From: Roseomonas genomospecies 6
Lineage (GTDB): Bacteria > Pseudomonadota > Alphaproteobacteria > Azospirillales > Azospirillaceae
DNA length: 64,000 nucleotides
Direction: 5' to 3'
NCBI RefSeq assembly: GCF_008365375.1
Contig: NZ_QOKW01000016.1
Coordinates: 62,001 to 126,000 of the forward strand
A program made the position numbers and the translations under genes. The notes below the pieces were generated by a model. That model did not search any database. It worked only from the letters and a program-made list of their open reading frames with translations, and had not been told where the DNA came from. Position 1 is the stretch's first letter. Every line of letters begins with the position of its first letter. Below are positions 42,187 through 51,364 of the stretch, in pieces.

Positions 42187-42963
42187 ATGAACCGTCCGAC
42201 GCCGCTCAGCCTCTTCGCGACCATGGGGCTTGCCCTCCTGCTCTGCGTCGCGGCGGCGCTTCCCGCGCGCGCGGAGGAGGTTTACCGGGTTCTGACCTGG
42301 AAGATGGCGCCTTACGCGATGCTGGACGACCAGGGCAACCTGACCGGCTTCGAGGTGGAGATCGCGCGCGCGCTGTGCCACACGATGGGCGTCCGCTGCG
42401 AGATCACCGCCCTGCAATTCCCGGAAGTCCTGGATCTGCTGGACCGCAACGCCGCCGATTTCGCGGTCGCCAGCATCCTGAAGACGCCGGAGCGGATGAA
42501 GAAGTACCTCTTCACCGACCGTCACAAGCGGTCCAGCTCCAGCTACATCGGGCGGGCCGGCGAATGGACGCCGGGCGTGGCGCCGGAACTGGCCGGGAAG
42601 CGCGTCTCGGTCACCCGCGGATCGAAGCAGTACGATTATCTGACCGCGAAGAACGTCGGCTGCACGGTGGTGATCTACGACGATCAGGCGGAAGCGCTGC
42701 GCGCCGTCCTGGACGGGCGGGTCGATCTGGCGCTGGCGCCCACCGCCGTCACCGTCCACCTGCTGACCAGCGCGGAGGGCGAGGCGCTGGAGGTGGTCGG
42801 CGACCCGCTGACCGAAAGCGGGCTGGGCGGCGAGTCCGCCATCGTCCTGCCGCTGGGGCGGGAGGAACTGCGCGACCGCGTCAACACGGCCCTGCGCGCC
42901 ATCCTGGCCGATGGGCGGTACGACGCCATCAGCTCCCGCTTCCTGCCCTTCCGGATGTACTGA
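42187..42963 (+). CDS. Periplasmic amino-acid-type binding protein, first of a tandem pair
   Basis: 258 residues. Signal peptide (ATMGLALLLCVAAALPARA), then a bacterial extracellular solute-binding family 3 domain: LTWKMAPYAMLDDQGNLTGFE, ADFAVASILKTPERMKKYLF, GKRVSVTRGSKQYDYL. Start 42187 has a gaggcagccc site upstream; the longer frame would bury the signal peptide. It is paralogous to the next protein. No ABC permease gene is adjacent; a hybrid kinase follows instead, suggesting that the bound ligand is presented to the kinase rather than imported. Confidence 0.85.
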   Translation: MNRPTPLSLFATMGLALLLCVAAALPARAEEVYRVLTWKMAPYAMLDDQGNLTGFEVEIARALCHTMGVRCEITALQFPEVLDLLDRNAADFAVASILKTPERMKKYLFTDRHKRSSSSYIGRAGEWTPGVAPELAGKRVSVTRGSKQYDYLTAKNVGCTVVIYDDQAEALRAVLDGRVDLALAPTAVTVHLLTSAEGEALEVVGDPLTESGLGGESAIVLPLGREELRDRVNTALRAILADGRYDAISSRFLPFRMY

Positions 42964-42970
42964 GGCGGCC

Positions 42971-43795
42971 ATGGGCATCCGCATGCGCCTTCCCGCCGCG
43001 CGCGCCGTCCTGATCCGGGCGACGCTTCTGGCCGGTCTCGCCGTAGTGGCCCAGCCGGTCCGGGCCGACGCGCCGCCGCCGGCCGACCGCCCGTTCCTGC
43101 GCATCGTGGTCATCGACCATTCCCCGCCCTTCAGCGACCGCGACGCCGACGGGACCCTGACCGGCTTCAACATCGATTTCGGACGGGAGTTGTGCCGGTC
43201 GCTGCAGGCGGTGTGCAGCTTCGACGCCGCTCCCTTCAAGCAGATCATCGACGAGGTCGCCTCGGGCCGCTACGACATCGGCTTCGGCAACGTGCTGCGC
43301 ACGCCGGACCGCGAGCAGCGGCTCCTGTTCTCCATCCCCTACTGGCGGTCGAGCAGCAGTGTGGTCGGCCAGCGGGGCCAGCCCGAGATGGCCCTGGACG
43401 AGGCGATCCGCAGCCGGCGCATCGCGGCCATCCGAGGGTCCCGGCAGCATGAGGCGCTGTCCCGGCTGGCGGGCTCGGACCCCGCGTTGCTGGCCAACCT
43501 GATGACCGTGTCCACGCTGGAAGAATTGTGGGGTGCCATGCGCGACGGGAAGTGCGACATGGCCATCGGCCCGACGCTGAACGTCGTTCATTTCCTGCTG
43601 TCCGACGCCGGGGACGGATTCGAGACCGTCGGCACCCCGATGTCCGAAGACGGGCTGGGCGGCACCGTTCATATCGTCTTCCCGCCCGGCCGGCACGAGT
43701 TGAAGGCGGCGGTGGACCGGGCCCTGACGGCCCTGCGGAACGACGGCACCTACCAGCGGATCAACCGCAACTACTTCCCCTTCGACATCTACTGA
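42971..43795 (+). CDS. Periplasmic amino-acid-type binding protein, second of a tandem pair
   Basis: 274 residues, same SBP family 3 fold as its neighbour: signal peptide ATLLAGLAVVAQPVRA, HSPPFSDRDADGTLTGFNID, YDIGFGNVLRTPDREQRLLF, and the C-terminal NRNYFPFDIY echoing SRFLPFRMY of the first. A tandem duplication with diverged ligand pockets is likely. It starts 7 bp after the first gene and ends 13 bp before the hybrid kinase, so all three are probably one transcript. Confidence 0.85.
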   Translation: MGIRMRLPAARAVLIRATLLAGLAVVAQPVRADAPPPADRPFLRIVVIDHSPPFSDRDADGTLTGFNIDFGRELCRSLQAVCSFDAAPFKQIIDEVASGRYDIGFGNVLRTPDREQRLLFSIPYWRSSSSVVGQRGQPEMALDEAIRSRRIAAIRGSRQHEALSRLAGSDPALLANLMTVSTLEELWGAMRDGKCDMAIGPTLNVVHFLLSDAGDGFETVGTPMSEDGLGGTVHIVFPPGRHELKAAVDRALTALRNDGTYQRINRNYFPFDIY

Positions 43796-43808
43796 ACCGG
43801 AACCGGCC

Positions 43809-46800
43809 ATGGCGTCCGCCCCCGACCGCAGGCATCCCCGCGTACGGCTGCAGCCGGCAATCCTCACCGGTGGCGCGATCCTGCTGGCCCTGATCGGCCT
43901 GCTGTTCCTCGGCATCGTCGCGGAGCAGGGCAAGATGGAGCGGCTGGCCGCCGACAGCCAGGACCGGATGGTGCCGCTGATCCTGGAACGCCAGCGCGCC
44001 GTGGTGAATCTGGAGCGGCTGAAGCAGTCGGGAGCCATCGTCCTCGTCACCGACGACGCCCGCCGCCGACGCGAGGCGCTGCTGTCCGCCCAGGCGCTGG
44101 CCTTCCACCCGACCTTCCAGTTCGATCCCACCCTGAAGCGGCAGGTGACGGACGCCTATTCGGTCATCCGGCAGGTCTCCTCGGCGAAGGCCGCCGCCGC
44201 TGCCCGGCGGTCGGAGGGTGGCTCCGCCCAGACGGCGGAGGAGGAGCGCCTCTCCGAGAAATGGGCGCAGACCCTGGTGGACCTGAACGCGGTCGGAGAC
44301 CGGCTGCTGGTGGACGTCACCGAACTGACCGCGGGCCGGCTGGGCCAGATCCAGGAGCGCACCCGTCTGGTCTCGCAGGTGATCCAGTTCGCCTTCGTCG
44401 CGGTGCTGGCGATCTTCATCGCCGCCGGTCTGCTGATCCGCCGCCATGTGGTGCGGCCCCTGCTGTCCGCCGCCGACGGCCTGCGCCGCATCGGCGAGGG
44501 GGAGCGCGACATCCGGCTTCCCGGCGCCCGCACGCAGGAACTGGACAGCATCCTGGACGCGGTGGTCCGGCTGGGCGCGCAGACGGAGGAGTTGCGCCTG
44601 ACCCGCGACCGGGCGGAGGCGGCGTCCCTGGCCAAGGCCAGCTTCCTCGCCAACATGAGCCACGAGATCCGCACCCCCATGAACGCGGTGATCGGCCTGT
44701 CGCATCTGGCGCTGAAGACCGACCTGACGCCGCGCCAGCGCGACTACATCCACAAGATCAGCCAGTCCGGCCAGCATCTGCTGGGCATCATCAACGACAT
44801 CCTGGACTTCTCGAAGATCGAGGCCGGCAAGCTGAGCGTGGAGCGCACCGGCTTCCATCTGGACAAGGTGCTGGGCACGCTGGCCGACCTGATCGCGGAG
44901 AAGGCCGCGGCCAAGGGGCTGGAGCTGATCTTCGACGTCGCCCAGAACGTGCCCAGCGACCTGATCGGCGACCCGCTGCGCATCGGGCAGATCCTGGTCA
45001 ACTACGCCAACAACGCGGTCAAGTTCACCGAGCGCGGCGAGATCGCCATCATCGTCCGGCTGGAGGAGGAGGCCGGCGAGGAACTGCTGATCCGCTTCGA
45101 GGTGCGCGACACCGGCATCGGGCTCAGCGAAGACCAGAAAGGCCAGCTTTTCCAGAGTTTCCAACAGGCCGACACCTCCACCACCCGCAAGTACGGCGGC
45201 ACCGGTCTGGGCTTGGCGATCTCCAAGAGGCTGGCCGAACTGATGGGCGGCGCGGTCGGGGTGGAGAGCGCTCCCGGCCGCGGCTCCTGCTTCTGGTTCA
45301 CCGCCCGGCTGGGCCGCGACAAGCCGCGCCGCGTGCTCCTGCCTCGTCCCGACCTGCGCGGCCTGCGCTGTCTGGTGGTGGACGACAACGAGAACGCCCG
45401 CGTCGTGCTGACCGACATGCTGTCGGCCATGTCCTTCACCGCCGAAGCGGTGGCCTCCGGCCCCGCCGCCATCGAGGCGGCGCGGACCGCGGTGCGCGAG
45501 GGCCGGCCCTTCCGCGTCGTGCTGCTGGACTGGCAGATGCCGGGCATGGACGGGCTGGAGACCTCCGCCGGCATCGCCGCGCTGGAGCTGGTCCAGGCCC
45601 CGCATCACATCATGGTCACCTCCTACGGGCGGGAGGAGGTTCTGAAGGGCGCCGAGAACACGGCCATCGAAGAGGTGCTGTTCAAGCCCGTCAACCCCTC
45701 CGCCCTGTTCGACGGCATCATGCGGGTCCTGGGCGCCGACGAGGAGGCGACGGACGCCGTTCCCACGCAGACCGTCCCCTCCGCCGACCTGTCGCACCTG
45801 CGCGGCGCCCGCATTCTCCTGGCCGAGGACAACGACCTGAACCAGCAGGTGGCCTGCGAACTGCTGGGCGACGCCGGGCTGGTGGTGGAGGTCGCGGAGA
45901 ACGGCGCCATCGCCGTGGAGATGGTGCAGGCGGCCTCCTACGACCTCGTGCTGATGGACATGCAGATGCCGGTCATGGACGGCATCGCCGCGACCCTGGA
46001 GATCCGCCGGCTGGGCTTCGCCGGCCTGCCCATCGTCGCGATGACCGCCAACGCCATGCAGGCCGACCGGGACCGCTGCCTGGACGCGGGCATGAACGAC
46101 TATCTGGCCAAGCCCATCGACCCCGATGCGCTGTGGGCCACGCTGCTGGCCTGGGTGGTGCCCCGCGCCGGGCTTGGCGCCGGCGCGCCCCCCCTCCCCC
46201 TCCCCGCGCCGGCCACGGCGGACGATGCGGCGGACGATGCGGATGCCCCGCCCGCCGGCATTCCCGGCCTGGACACCGCCGCCGGGCTGTCGCGGGTGCT
46301 GGGCAAGAAGCGCCTTTACCGCGACCTGCTGCGCAAATTCATCGCCGGGCAGAAGGGCGCCGTCTCCGCCATCCGCGCGGCCCTGGACGAGGGCGACCTC
46401 GCGACGGCGGAGCGCCACGCCCACACGCTGAAGGGCACCGCCGGCAACATCGGCGCCCTGCCCGTCCAGGACGCCGCCGCGAACCTGGAAGCGGCTATCC
46501 GCGAGGAGCGGCCCCGTCCGGAGATCGACGCGCGGCTGGCCGAGCTGGAGCCGCCGCTGGGCGCCCTGCTCGCCCATCTGGAGGCCGCGCTGGCGGCCCC
46601 GGCGGATGCCGGCCCGACGCCCGGAACCGCGCCCGCCGCGGTGGATGCGGACGCCCTGCTCGCCGTTTGCGGCCAGCTCCGCCGGCTCCTGCTGGACAGC
46701 GACCCCGACGCGGAGGAGGTGTTGGCGGCCAACGCCGGCCTTCTCCAGGCCGCCTTTCCCGACCGGTTCGAGGCCCTTGCCGGCCAGATCCGCAATTTCG

Positions 46801-46868
46801 ACTTCGACGAGGCCGCCGCCGCGCTGGACGCGGCGCTGGCCGAGCGCGGCGTGACGGCCGCAGCCTGA
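43809..46868 (+). CDS. Hybrid sensor histidine kinase with two receivers and HPt
   Basis: 1019 residues. Two membrane helices (about 18-40 and 193-217) enclose a helical periplasmic domain of about 150 residues; then HAMP, HisKA (FLANMSHEIRTPMNAVIGL), HATPase (NYANNAVKFTERG, GTGLGLAISKRLAELMGG), receiver 1 (CLVVDDNENARVVL, VLLDWQMPGMDG), receiver 2 (ILLAEDNDLNQQVA, VLMDMQMPVMDG) and a C-terminal HPt with HAHTLKGTAGNIGA. A complete phosphorelay in one chain. Two upstream periplasmic binding proteins are candidate input partners; downstream are stand-alone receivers. Confidence 0.92.
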   Translation: MASAPDRRHPRVRLQPAILTGGAILLALIGLLFLGIVAEQGKMERLAADSQDRMVPLILERQRAVVNLERLKQSGAIVLVTDDARRRREALLSAQALAFHPTFQFDPTLKRQVTDAYSVIRQVSSAKAAAAARRSEGGSAQTAEEERLSEKWAQTLVDLNAVGDRLLVDVTELTAGRLGQIQERTRLVSQVIQFAFVAVLAIFIAAGLLIRRHVVRPLLSAADGLRRIGEGERDIRLPGARTQELDSILDAVVRLGAQTEELRLTRDRAEAASLAKASFLANMSHEIRTPMNAVIGLSHLALKTDLTPRQRDYIHKISQSGQHLLGIINDILDFSKIEAGKLSVERTGFHLDKVLGTLADLIAEKAAAKGLELIFDVAQNVPSDLIGDPLRIGQILVNYANNAVKFTERGEIAIIVRLEEEAGEELLIRFEVRDTGIGLSEDQKGQLFQSFQQADTSTTRKYGGTGLGLAISKRLAELMGGAVGVESAPGRGSCFWFTARLGRDKPRRVLLPRPDLRGLRCLVVDDNENARVVLTDMLSAMSFTAEAVASGPAAIEAARTAVREGRPFRVVLLDWQMPGMDGLETSAGIAALELVQAPHHIMVTSYGREEVLKGAENTAIEEVLFKPVNPSALFDGIMRVLGADEEATDAVPTQTVPSADLSHLRGARILLAEDNDLNQQVACELLGDAGLVVEVAENGAIAVEMVQAASYDLVLMDMQMPVMDGIAATLEIRRLGFAGLPIVAMTANAMQADRDRCLDAGMNDYLAKPIDPDALWATLLAWVVPRAGLGAGAPPLPLPAPATADDAADDADAPPAGIPGLDTAAGLSRVLGKKRLYRDLLRKFIAGQKGAVSAIRAALDEGDLATAERHAHTLKGTAGNIGALPVQDAAANLEAAIREERPRPEIDARLAELEPPLGALLAHLEAALAAPADAGPTPGTAPAAVDADALLAVCGQLRRLLLDSDPDAEEVLAANAGLLQAAFPDRFEALAGQIRNFDFDEAAAALDAALAERGVTAAA

Positions 46869-46910
46869 GCCGGCCCCGCCCCGCCGGTTCTTCCAGATCG
46901 GAAAGTCTCC

Positions 46911-47303
46911 ATGGACAACGCGCCCCCCGCATCGAAGCCCACGATCCTGATCGTGGACGACACGCCGGACAACCTGAAGCTCCTCAGCGGCCTGCTGAAG
47001 GAGAGCTACAAGGTGAAGGTCGCCAACAACGGGCGGAAGGCGTTGGAGATCGCCGCCACGGCCCCGGCGCCCGATCTGATCCTGCTCGACGTGGTGATGC
47101 CGGAGATGGACGGCTACGAGGTCTGCGCCGCCCTGAAGGCCGCGCCGGGAACCCGCGACATCCCGGTGATCTTCCTGACGGGCCGGACCGACGAGTCCGA
47201 CCGCGAACGCGGCTTCGCCCTGGGGGCGGTCGATTACATCGCCAAGCCGGTCGATCCGCCGACGGTGTTGCAGCGGGTCGCCGCCTGCCTTCCCGCGCCC
47301 TGA
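46911..47303 (+). CDS. Single-domain response regulator
   Basis: 130 residues, receiver only: [20 protein letters not shown], phospho-Asp in [16 protein letters not shown], and the lysine in [13 protein letters not shown]. No output domain. It is 42 bp after the hybrid kinase and is probably a target of its HPt. Its receiver resembles the one in the convergent receiver-kinase (47317-48546), whose stop is only 13 bp away, suggesting a duplication. Confidence 0.92.
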   Translation: MDNAPPASKPTILIVDDTPDNLKLLSGLLKESYKVKVANNGRKALEIAATAPAPDLILLDVVMPEMDGYEVCAALKAAPGTRDIPVIFLTGRTDESDRERGFALGAVDYIAKPVDPPTVLQRVAACLPAP

Positions 47304-47316
47304 GGCGGAGCCGCCG

Positions 47317-48546
47317 TCAGGCCGGCGCCTCGGCCAGGCTGGACACGCGGCGCGGCATTCGGACGATGAAGGTGGCCCCGCCGCCGGGCGGGCTTTCCAC
47401 CTCGATGGTGCCCTGAAGCACCTGATGGACGAGGTTGAAGGCGACATAGAGCCCCAACCCCGGAAATTCGATGCCCCGGCGGGTGGTGAAGAAGGGATCG
47501 AACAGCTTTGGCAGATGCTCCGGGTCGATCCCCTTGCCATCGTCGGACAGGCGCAATTCCACCCAATCCCCCTCCTGCGGCACGACGGACAGGAAGACGC
47601 GCCCGTTCTGCCCAGGGTGGAAGGCGTGGGCGACGGCGTTGCGGATCAAAATGGACAGCACCTCCGACAGCGGACCCGGATGGCTGTCGATGGTCAGGCC
47701 TGCGGGGCAGGACACGGTGAAGCTGTGCCCGGCCTCGCGCAGATGCGGGTCCAATCCGAAGAGCGCGTCGGACAGATAGTCCTTCAGGTCGAAGACCCGC
47801 CGCTCCGACCCGGCACGGTCCACCACCACCTGCTTGAAGCTTTGGATCAGGTTTGCGGTGCGCACGATGTTGGTGGTCACCAGCAGCGTCCCTTCCCGCG
47901 CGTTCTCCAGGAACCGGGCGAGGTCGGATTTGCGGATGGCCCCGTTCTGGAACTGCGAGGCCAGCGATTCGATCAGCCCCGACAGGTGGGACACCGCGGT
48001 CAGCGCCACGCCGATGGGCGTGTTGATCTCATGCGCGACGCCCGAGACGAGCAGGCCCAGCGCCGCCATCTTCTCCGTCTGGATCAGGTGCTGCTGCGTT
48101 TCCTCCAGCCGGCTGTGGGCGGCGCGCACCTCCTCCACGGTGGCCCGCAGCGAATCGGCGGTGGCCTTCAACGACAGGTGGTTCTTCACGCGCGCCAGCA
48201 CGATGGGGGGGCTGATCGGCTTGCTGATGTAATCGACGGCGCCCAGGTCCAGCCCGAACTTCTCATCCTCCACCGACGTGCGCGCGGTCAGGAAGATCAC
48301 CGGAACGTCGCGCGTGCGGGGGTCCTCCTTCAGACGGCGGCACACCTCGTAGCCGTCCATGCTCGGCATCATGACGTCGAGCAGGATCAGGTCCGGCGGG
48401 TGATCCGAAAAGGCGATGCGGAGCGCGGCGTCCCCGTTGTTGACGGTCTTGACGGTGTAGATGGATTTCAGGTGGCTGCTCAGCAGCGACAGGTTGTCGG
48501 CGGTGTCATCCACGATGAGAATCGTCGCCTTCGTCGGTGCTCCCAT
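47317..48546 (-). CDS. Receiver-histidine kinase (REC-HisKA-HATPase)
   Basis: 409 residues, soluble. Receiver about 1-125 ([53 protein letters not shown]), coiled-coil linker, HisKA with [17 protein letters not shown], and HATPase ([33 protein letters not shown]). As a cytosolic kinase controlled by its own receiver, it can take phosphate from another kinase, here probably the convergent hybrid kinase system. ATG 48546 follows gaaggggcggac. Confidence 0.9.
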   Translation of the reverse strand: MGAPTKATILIVDDTADNLSLLSSHLKSIYTVKTVNNGDAALRIAFSDHPPDLILLDVMMPSMDGYEVCRRLKEDPRTRDVPVIFLTARTSVEDEKFGLDLGAVDYISKPISPPIVLARVKNHLSLKATADSLRATVEEVRAAHSRLEETQQHLIQTEKMAALGLLVSGVAHEINTPIGVALTAVSHLSGLIESLASQFQNGAIRKSDLARFLENAREGTLLVTTNIVRTANLIQSFKQVVVDRAGSERRVFDLKDYLSDALFGLDPHLREAGHSFTVSCPAGLTIDSHPGPLSEVLSILIRNAVAHAFHPGQNGRVFLSVVPQEGDWVELRLSDDGKGIDPEHLPKLFDPFFTTRRGIEFPGLGLYVAFNLVHQVLQGTIEVESPPGGGATFIVRMPRRVSSLAEAPA

Positions 48547-48921
48547 GTCCGCCCCTTCTTATTGCGGCGAAAGGGACGATCCGGCGATTCCCCCGATCAG
48601 AAGCGCCGGCGCGCAGAAACACCCTCATCCGCCAGAAAAGACATTAGCGCGCGATCTTTTCCCATAAAAGACAATTTATCAGTGCTGTACCGCCGGACAG
48701 TTCCCTTTTGAAAGATTCCATCCCGAAACCGGAACAACCACTTCACAAGCTCCGCCCGGACGCCGTCCAAGGCGATGGGGGACCGGCGGAACCCATGGCC
48801 GTCCAGGGGCGTTCTGGTGTCCGCAAACGGCGGCGGGGGTGCGAAAAAGTGGTAGCCCGCCCCCACCCGTCAAACTGTCACAGACCGCCCGTATAGTGCG
48901 CGCAACTTTGGAAATGCCCTT
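48547..48921. other. 375-bp intergenic region
   Basis: It holds the promoters of the minus-strand kinase and the plus-strand zinc-finger ORF. A tatagt at 48892-48897 could be the latter's -10 box, without a convincing -35. A short minus-strand frame (48597-48866) has no ribosome site or recognisable family; I do not call it. Local GC is lower than average near 48640-48720. Confidence 0.4.
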
Positions 48922-49158
48922 GTGAATCCGACCATGCCGATGCCGACACGCGCCTGCACAGGCCAGCCCCGCCCGACGCTTCATTGCGCCTGCTGCGGGC
49001 GACCCTTCACCCGCGCCTCCGGGCGCGGTCCCGCCCCGCTCTATTGCTCGGCGGACTGCCGGGTGCAGATGCGCATCCGCCAGCGAGTGTGGGCGAACCG
49101 GCCCGGCTACGCCCCCGTCCATCCGGAACCGCGGTTCGAAGCGGCGTGCGCGTCATGA
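48922..49158 (+). CDS. Small CxxC/CxxxC zinc-finger-like protein
   Basis: 78 residues. CACCGRPF and YCSADCR supply a CxxC and a CxxxC pair about 20 residues apart, like treble-clef or MYM-type knuckles seen in small regulatory proteins. No ribosome site is obvious. Its TGA overlaps the ATG of the next gene (ATGA), which points to translational coupling with the uncharacterised paralogue. Function unknown. Confidence 0.55.
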   Translation: MNPTMPMPTRACTGQPRPTLHCACCGRPFTRASGRGPAPLYCSADCRVQMRIRQRVWANRPGYAPVHPEPRFEAACAS

Positions 49159-49592
49159 TGAAGCTGGTGATCCACGACCGCCATTCCGCCGCCGGGCTGG
49201 TGCTGCCCGGTTTCGGCCATATGCGCGACGTCGTGCGCGCCCTGCGCGGGCTGGAGACGGTGGGCAGCGCCTCGGTGCTGCTGGAAGCCTTCGCCCGGCG
49301 CTGCCTGGAGGCCGGCGTGGCCTTCGATTCGACGGACCCGCTGACCGCCTGTTCCTTCTGCACCACGCTGGTGGAGGTGGAGGTCCACGCGGAGGACGGT
49401 ATGGCCCCCGTCCAGTTCGTCCGGCTTTACGACCGCGACGCGGACGGCATCCTCTGCCGCCGCCATCACGGCACCCTGCACGCCGTGGCCCGGCAGTTGC
49501 GGTGCGAGGAAGGTGCGCCCTTCCCCAGCCTGCCGGCCATCGCCGCCCGGAAGGCGGCCATCCCGGCGGCCATCCCGCTGCGCCCGCTCTGA
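49155..49592 (+). CDS. Uncharacterised protein, paralogue of the 29811-30218 product
   Basis: 145 residues from ATG 49155 (or 49158). It aligns with the protein beside lytS: KLVIHDRHSAAGLVL, GSASVLLEAFARRCLEAG, STDPLTACSFC, PVQFVRLYDRDADGILCRRH. The conserved CRR.H and DPL..C positions suggest a functional site. No known domain. It is coupled to the zinc-finger-like ORF and lies next to the receiver-kinase. Convergent with the SDR gene. Confidence 0.7.
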   Translation: MMKLVIHDRHSAAGLVLPGFGHMRDVVRALRGLETVGSASVLLEAFARRCLEAGVAFDSTDPLTACSFCTTLVEVEVHAEDGMAPVQFVRLYDRDADGILCRRHHGTLHAVARQLRCEEGAPFPSLPAIAARKAAIPAAIPLRPL

Positions 49593-49622
49593 CGGAGCGG
49601 ACGCAGCGGGAGTTGGAGCCCG

Positions 49623-50399
49623 TTACGGCATGTACTGGCCGCCGTTCACGTCCAGAACCTGACCGGTGATGTAGCCGCTGCAGGCGTGGGACGCGAAGAA
49701 CAAGAAGGTCGGGGCGCATTCCTCCGGACGGCCGAAGCGGCCCATCGGGAAGCCGGAGCCGATGCGGGCCTTGGTGTCCTCGTCCTTGTCGGCGTGGAAG
49801 GCCGTGTCGAAGGTGCCCGGCGACACCATGTTGAAGCGGATGCCGTCCTTGGTGTGGAAGGCCACCCAGTTCTTCTGGATGTTGTGCAGCCACGCCTTGG
49901 CGGCGCCGTACAGGCCGGCACCCGGACCGCCGCCGGTGTAGCCGGCGACCGAACCGACCAGGATGACGGAGGAGGTGGTGCCGTTCCGCTCCGCCGCCGC
50001 CTTCAGATGCGGCAGGGCGTGCTTGGTCACCATCAGCGCGGAGCGGGAGTTCAGGTCGGTCACCGCGTCGAAGAATTCGTCGTCGATCTCCGGCAGCGGC
50101 TTGCGCCCGACCAGACCGCCCGCGTTGTTGATGAGCACGTCGATGCCGCCGAAGCGCTCCACGAAGGCGTCGACCAGCTTGCCGCACTCCGCGCTGTCCG
50201 ACACGTCGGCCTGCAGGAAGACGACCTCGCCGCCCAGACCGTTCAGACGGGCCAGCGTGGCCTCCAGGTCCGCCGGGATTCGGCGCCCGTTCATGGCGAC
50301 CTTGGCGCCGGCCCGCGCGAACGCCTCCACCGCCGCGAGGCCGATGCCCTGCGTGGAACCGGTGATGAGAACGCGCTTGCCCTTCAGATCGTCAAACAT
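49623..50399 (-). CDS. SDR-family oxidoreductase, probable sugar dehydrogenase
   Basis: 258 residues, classical short-chain dehydrogenase: cofactor motif ITGSTQGIGLAAVEAF, NNAGG, catalytic Ser in VGSVAGYTGG and the YGAAK Tyr/Lys pair. ATG 50399 follows gagaggcaagga. It is the last gene of the sugar-acid operon, downstream of an SMP-30 lactonase, so oxidation of an aldose (galactose-like) to its lactone is the favoured role. Substrate and cofactor preference are inferred from context. Confidence 0.85.
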   Translation of the reverse strand: MFDDLKGKRVLITGSTQGIGLAAVEAFARAGAKVAMNGRRIPADLEATLARLNGLGGEVVFLQADVSDSAECGKLVDAFVERFGGIDVLINNAGGLVGRKPLPEIDDEFFDAVTDLNSRSALMVTKHALPHLKAAAERNGTTSSVILVGSVAGYTGGGPGAGLYGAAKAWLHNIQKNWVAFHTKDGIRFNMVSPGTFDTAFHADKDEDTKARIGSGFPMGRFGRPEECAPTFLFFASHACSGYITGQVLDVNGGQYMP

Positions 50400-50437
50400 T
50401 CCTTGCCTCTCGTGACTTGGTGTCGTTTTGGCCCGGC

Positions 50438-51364
50438 TCAATCGGCCAGACGGGGTTCGGGAAGGCCCTGGACGCCGGGATCGAACATCAGCACGCGCCC
50501 GCCATGCGGGTCCTCGGCCAGATCCGCCGGCCCGCGGCAGAGCGAGGTGACGAGCATCGTGCGCAGGTCCGGGCCGCCGAAGGCGCACATGGTCGGCTTG
50601 CGCATCGGCACCTCGATCCGGCGGTCCAGCACGCCGTTCGGGGTGAAGCGCTTGATGCAGCCCTCGTCCAGGCAGCAGATCCAGTAGCAGCCGTCCGCGT
50701 CCACCGCGGCGCCGTCGGGGCGCCCGGCCATCGCGCGCATGTCGACGAAGGGGCGCCGGTCGCGGGCGGTGCCGGTGTCCGGGTCATAGTCCCAGGCCCA
50801 GACCATCCGGACGTCGCGGTGGCTGTCGGAAGCGTAGAAGGTGCGCCCGTCCGGGCTGAAGGCGGAGCCGTTGGGGATGATGTAGCTCCCCGCCCCCGTC
50901 TCGGTCAGGCCGTCGGCGCGGGTGAAGCGGTGCCACCGGCCGGAGGCGTCACCCTTGGCGATGTCCATGACCATGCTGGACAGCCACAGCCGCCCCTGCC
51001 GGTCGCAGCGCCCGTCGTTGAAGCGCATCCCCTCCTTCGGGAAGCGGTGGGTGGCGAGCGCGGTGACCACGGCCTCCCCGCCTTCTCCCGGCAGTTCCAC
51101 GTCGAACAGGCCGGTCTCGCAGGCGCAGACCACGCCGCCGTCCGGACGCAGGACGAGGCAGCCGATCATCTCCGGCAGGGTCCAGCGGCGGTGAACGCCG
51201 CTGGAGGGATCGAACCGGTGAACGGCCCGCGCGGGGATGTCGATCCAGGTCCACAGACCCCGCTCGGCGTCCCAGACCGGATTCTCGCCGGTGCCGTTGC
51301 GCAGGTCGGGATCGATGACGGCGTCCAGGCCGATGCTCGTCACGGCAATTCCGGGACTGGTCAT
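50438..51364 (-). CDS. SMP-30/gluconolactonase-family lactonase
   Basis: 308 residues, a six-bladed beta-propeller: metal ligands in GTGENPVWD, KEGMRFNDGRCDRQGRLW, IPNGSAFSPDGRTFYASDS and RPDGAAVDADGCYW. Hydrolyses sugar lactones to aldonic acids with divalent metal. Its ATG overlaps the tctA stop by 4 nt. Together with dgoK/dgoA and the SDR it suggests an aldose-lactone-aldonate route (galactose type). Confidence 0.88.
   Translation of the reverse strand: MTSPGIAVTSIGLDAVIDPDLRNGTGENPVWDAERGLWTWIDIPARAVHRFDPSSGVHRRWTLPEMIGCLVLRPDGGVVCACETGLFDVELPGEGGEAVVTALATHRFPKEGMRFNDGRCDRQGRLWLSSMVMDIAKGDASGRWHRFTRADGLTETGAGSYIIPNGSAFSPDGRTFYASDSHRDVRMVWAWDYDPDTGTARDRRPFVDMRAMAGRPDGAAVDADGCYWICCLDEGCIKRFTPNGVLDRRIEVPMRKPTMCAFGGPDLRTMLVTSLCRGPADLAEDPHGGRVLMFDPGVQGLPEPRLAD

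Noticed and set aside
43761..47540. 1259-codon minus-strand open frame across the hybrid kinase
   Set aside because: Composition is Gly/Arg/Gln/Asp-rich without domains; it is the antisense shadow of strongly supported plus-strand signalling genes.
48597..48866. 89-codon minus-strand frame in the 375-bp gap upstream of the receiver-kinase
   Set aside because: No ribosome site, no family and a position covering both divergent promoters.
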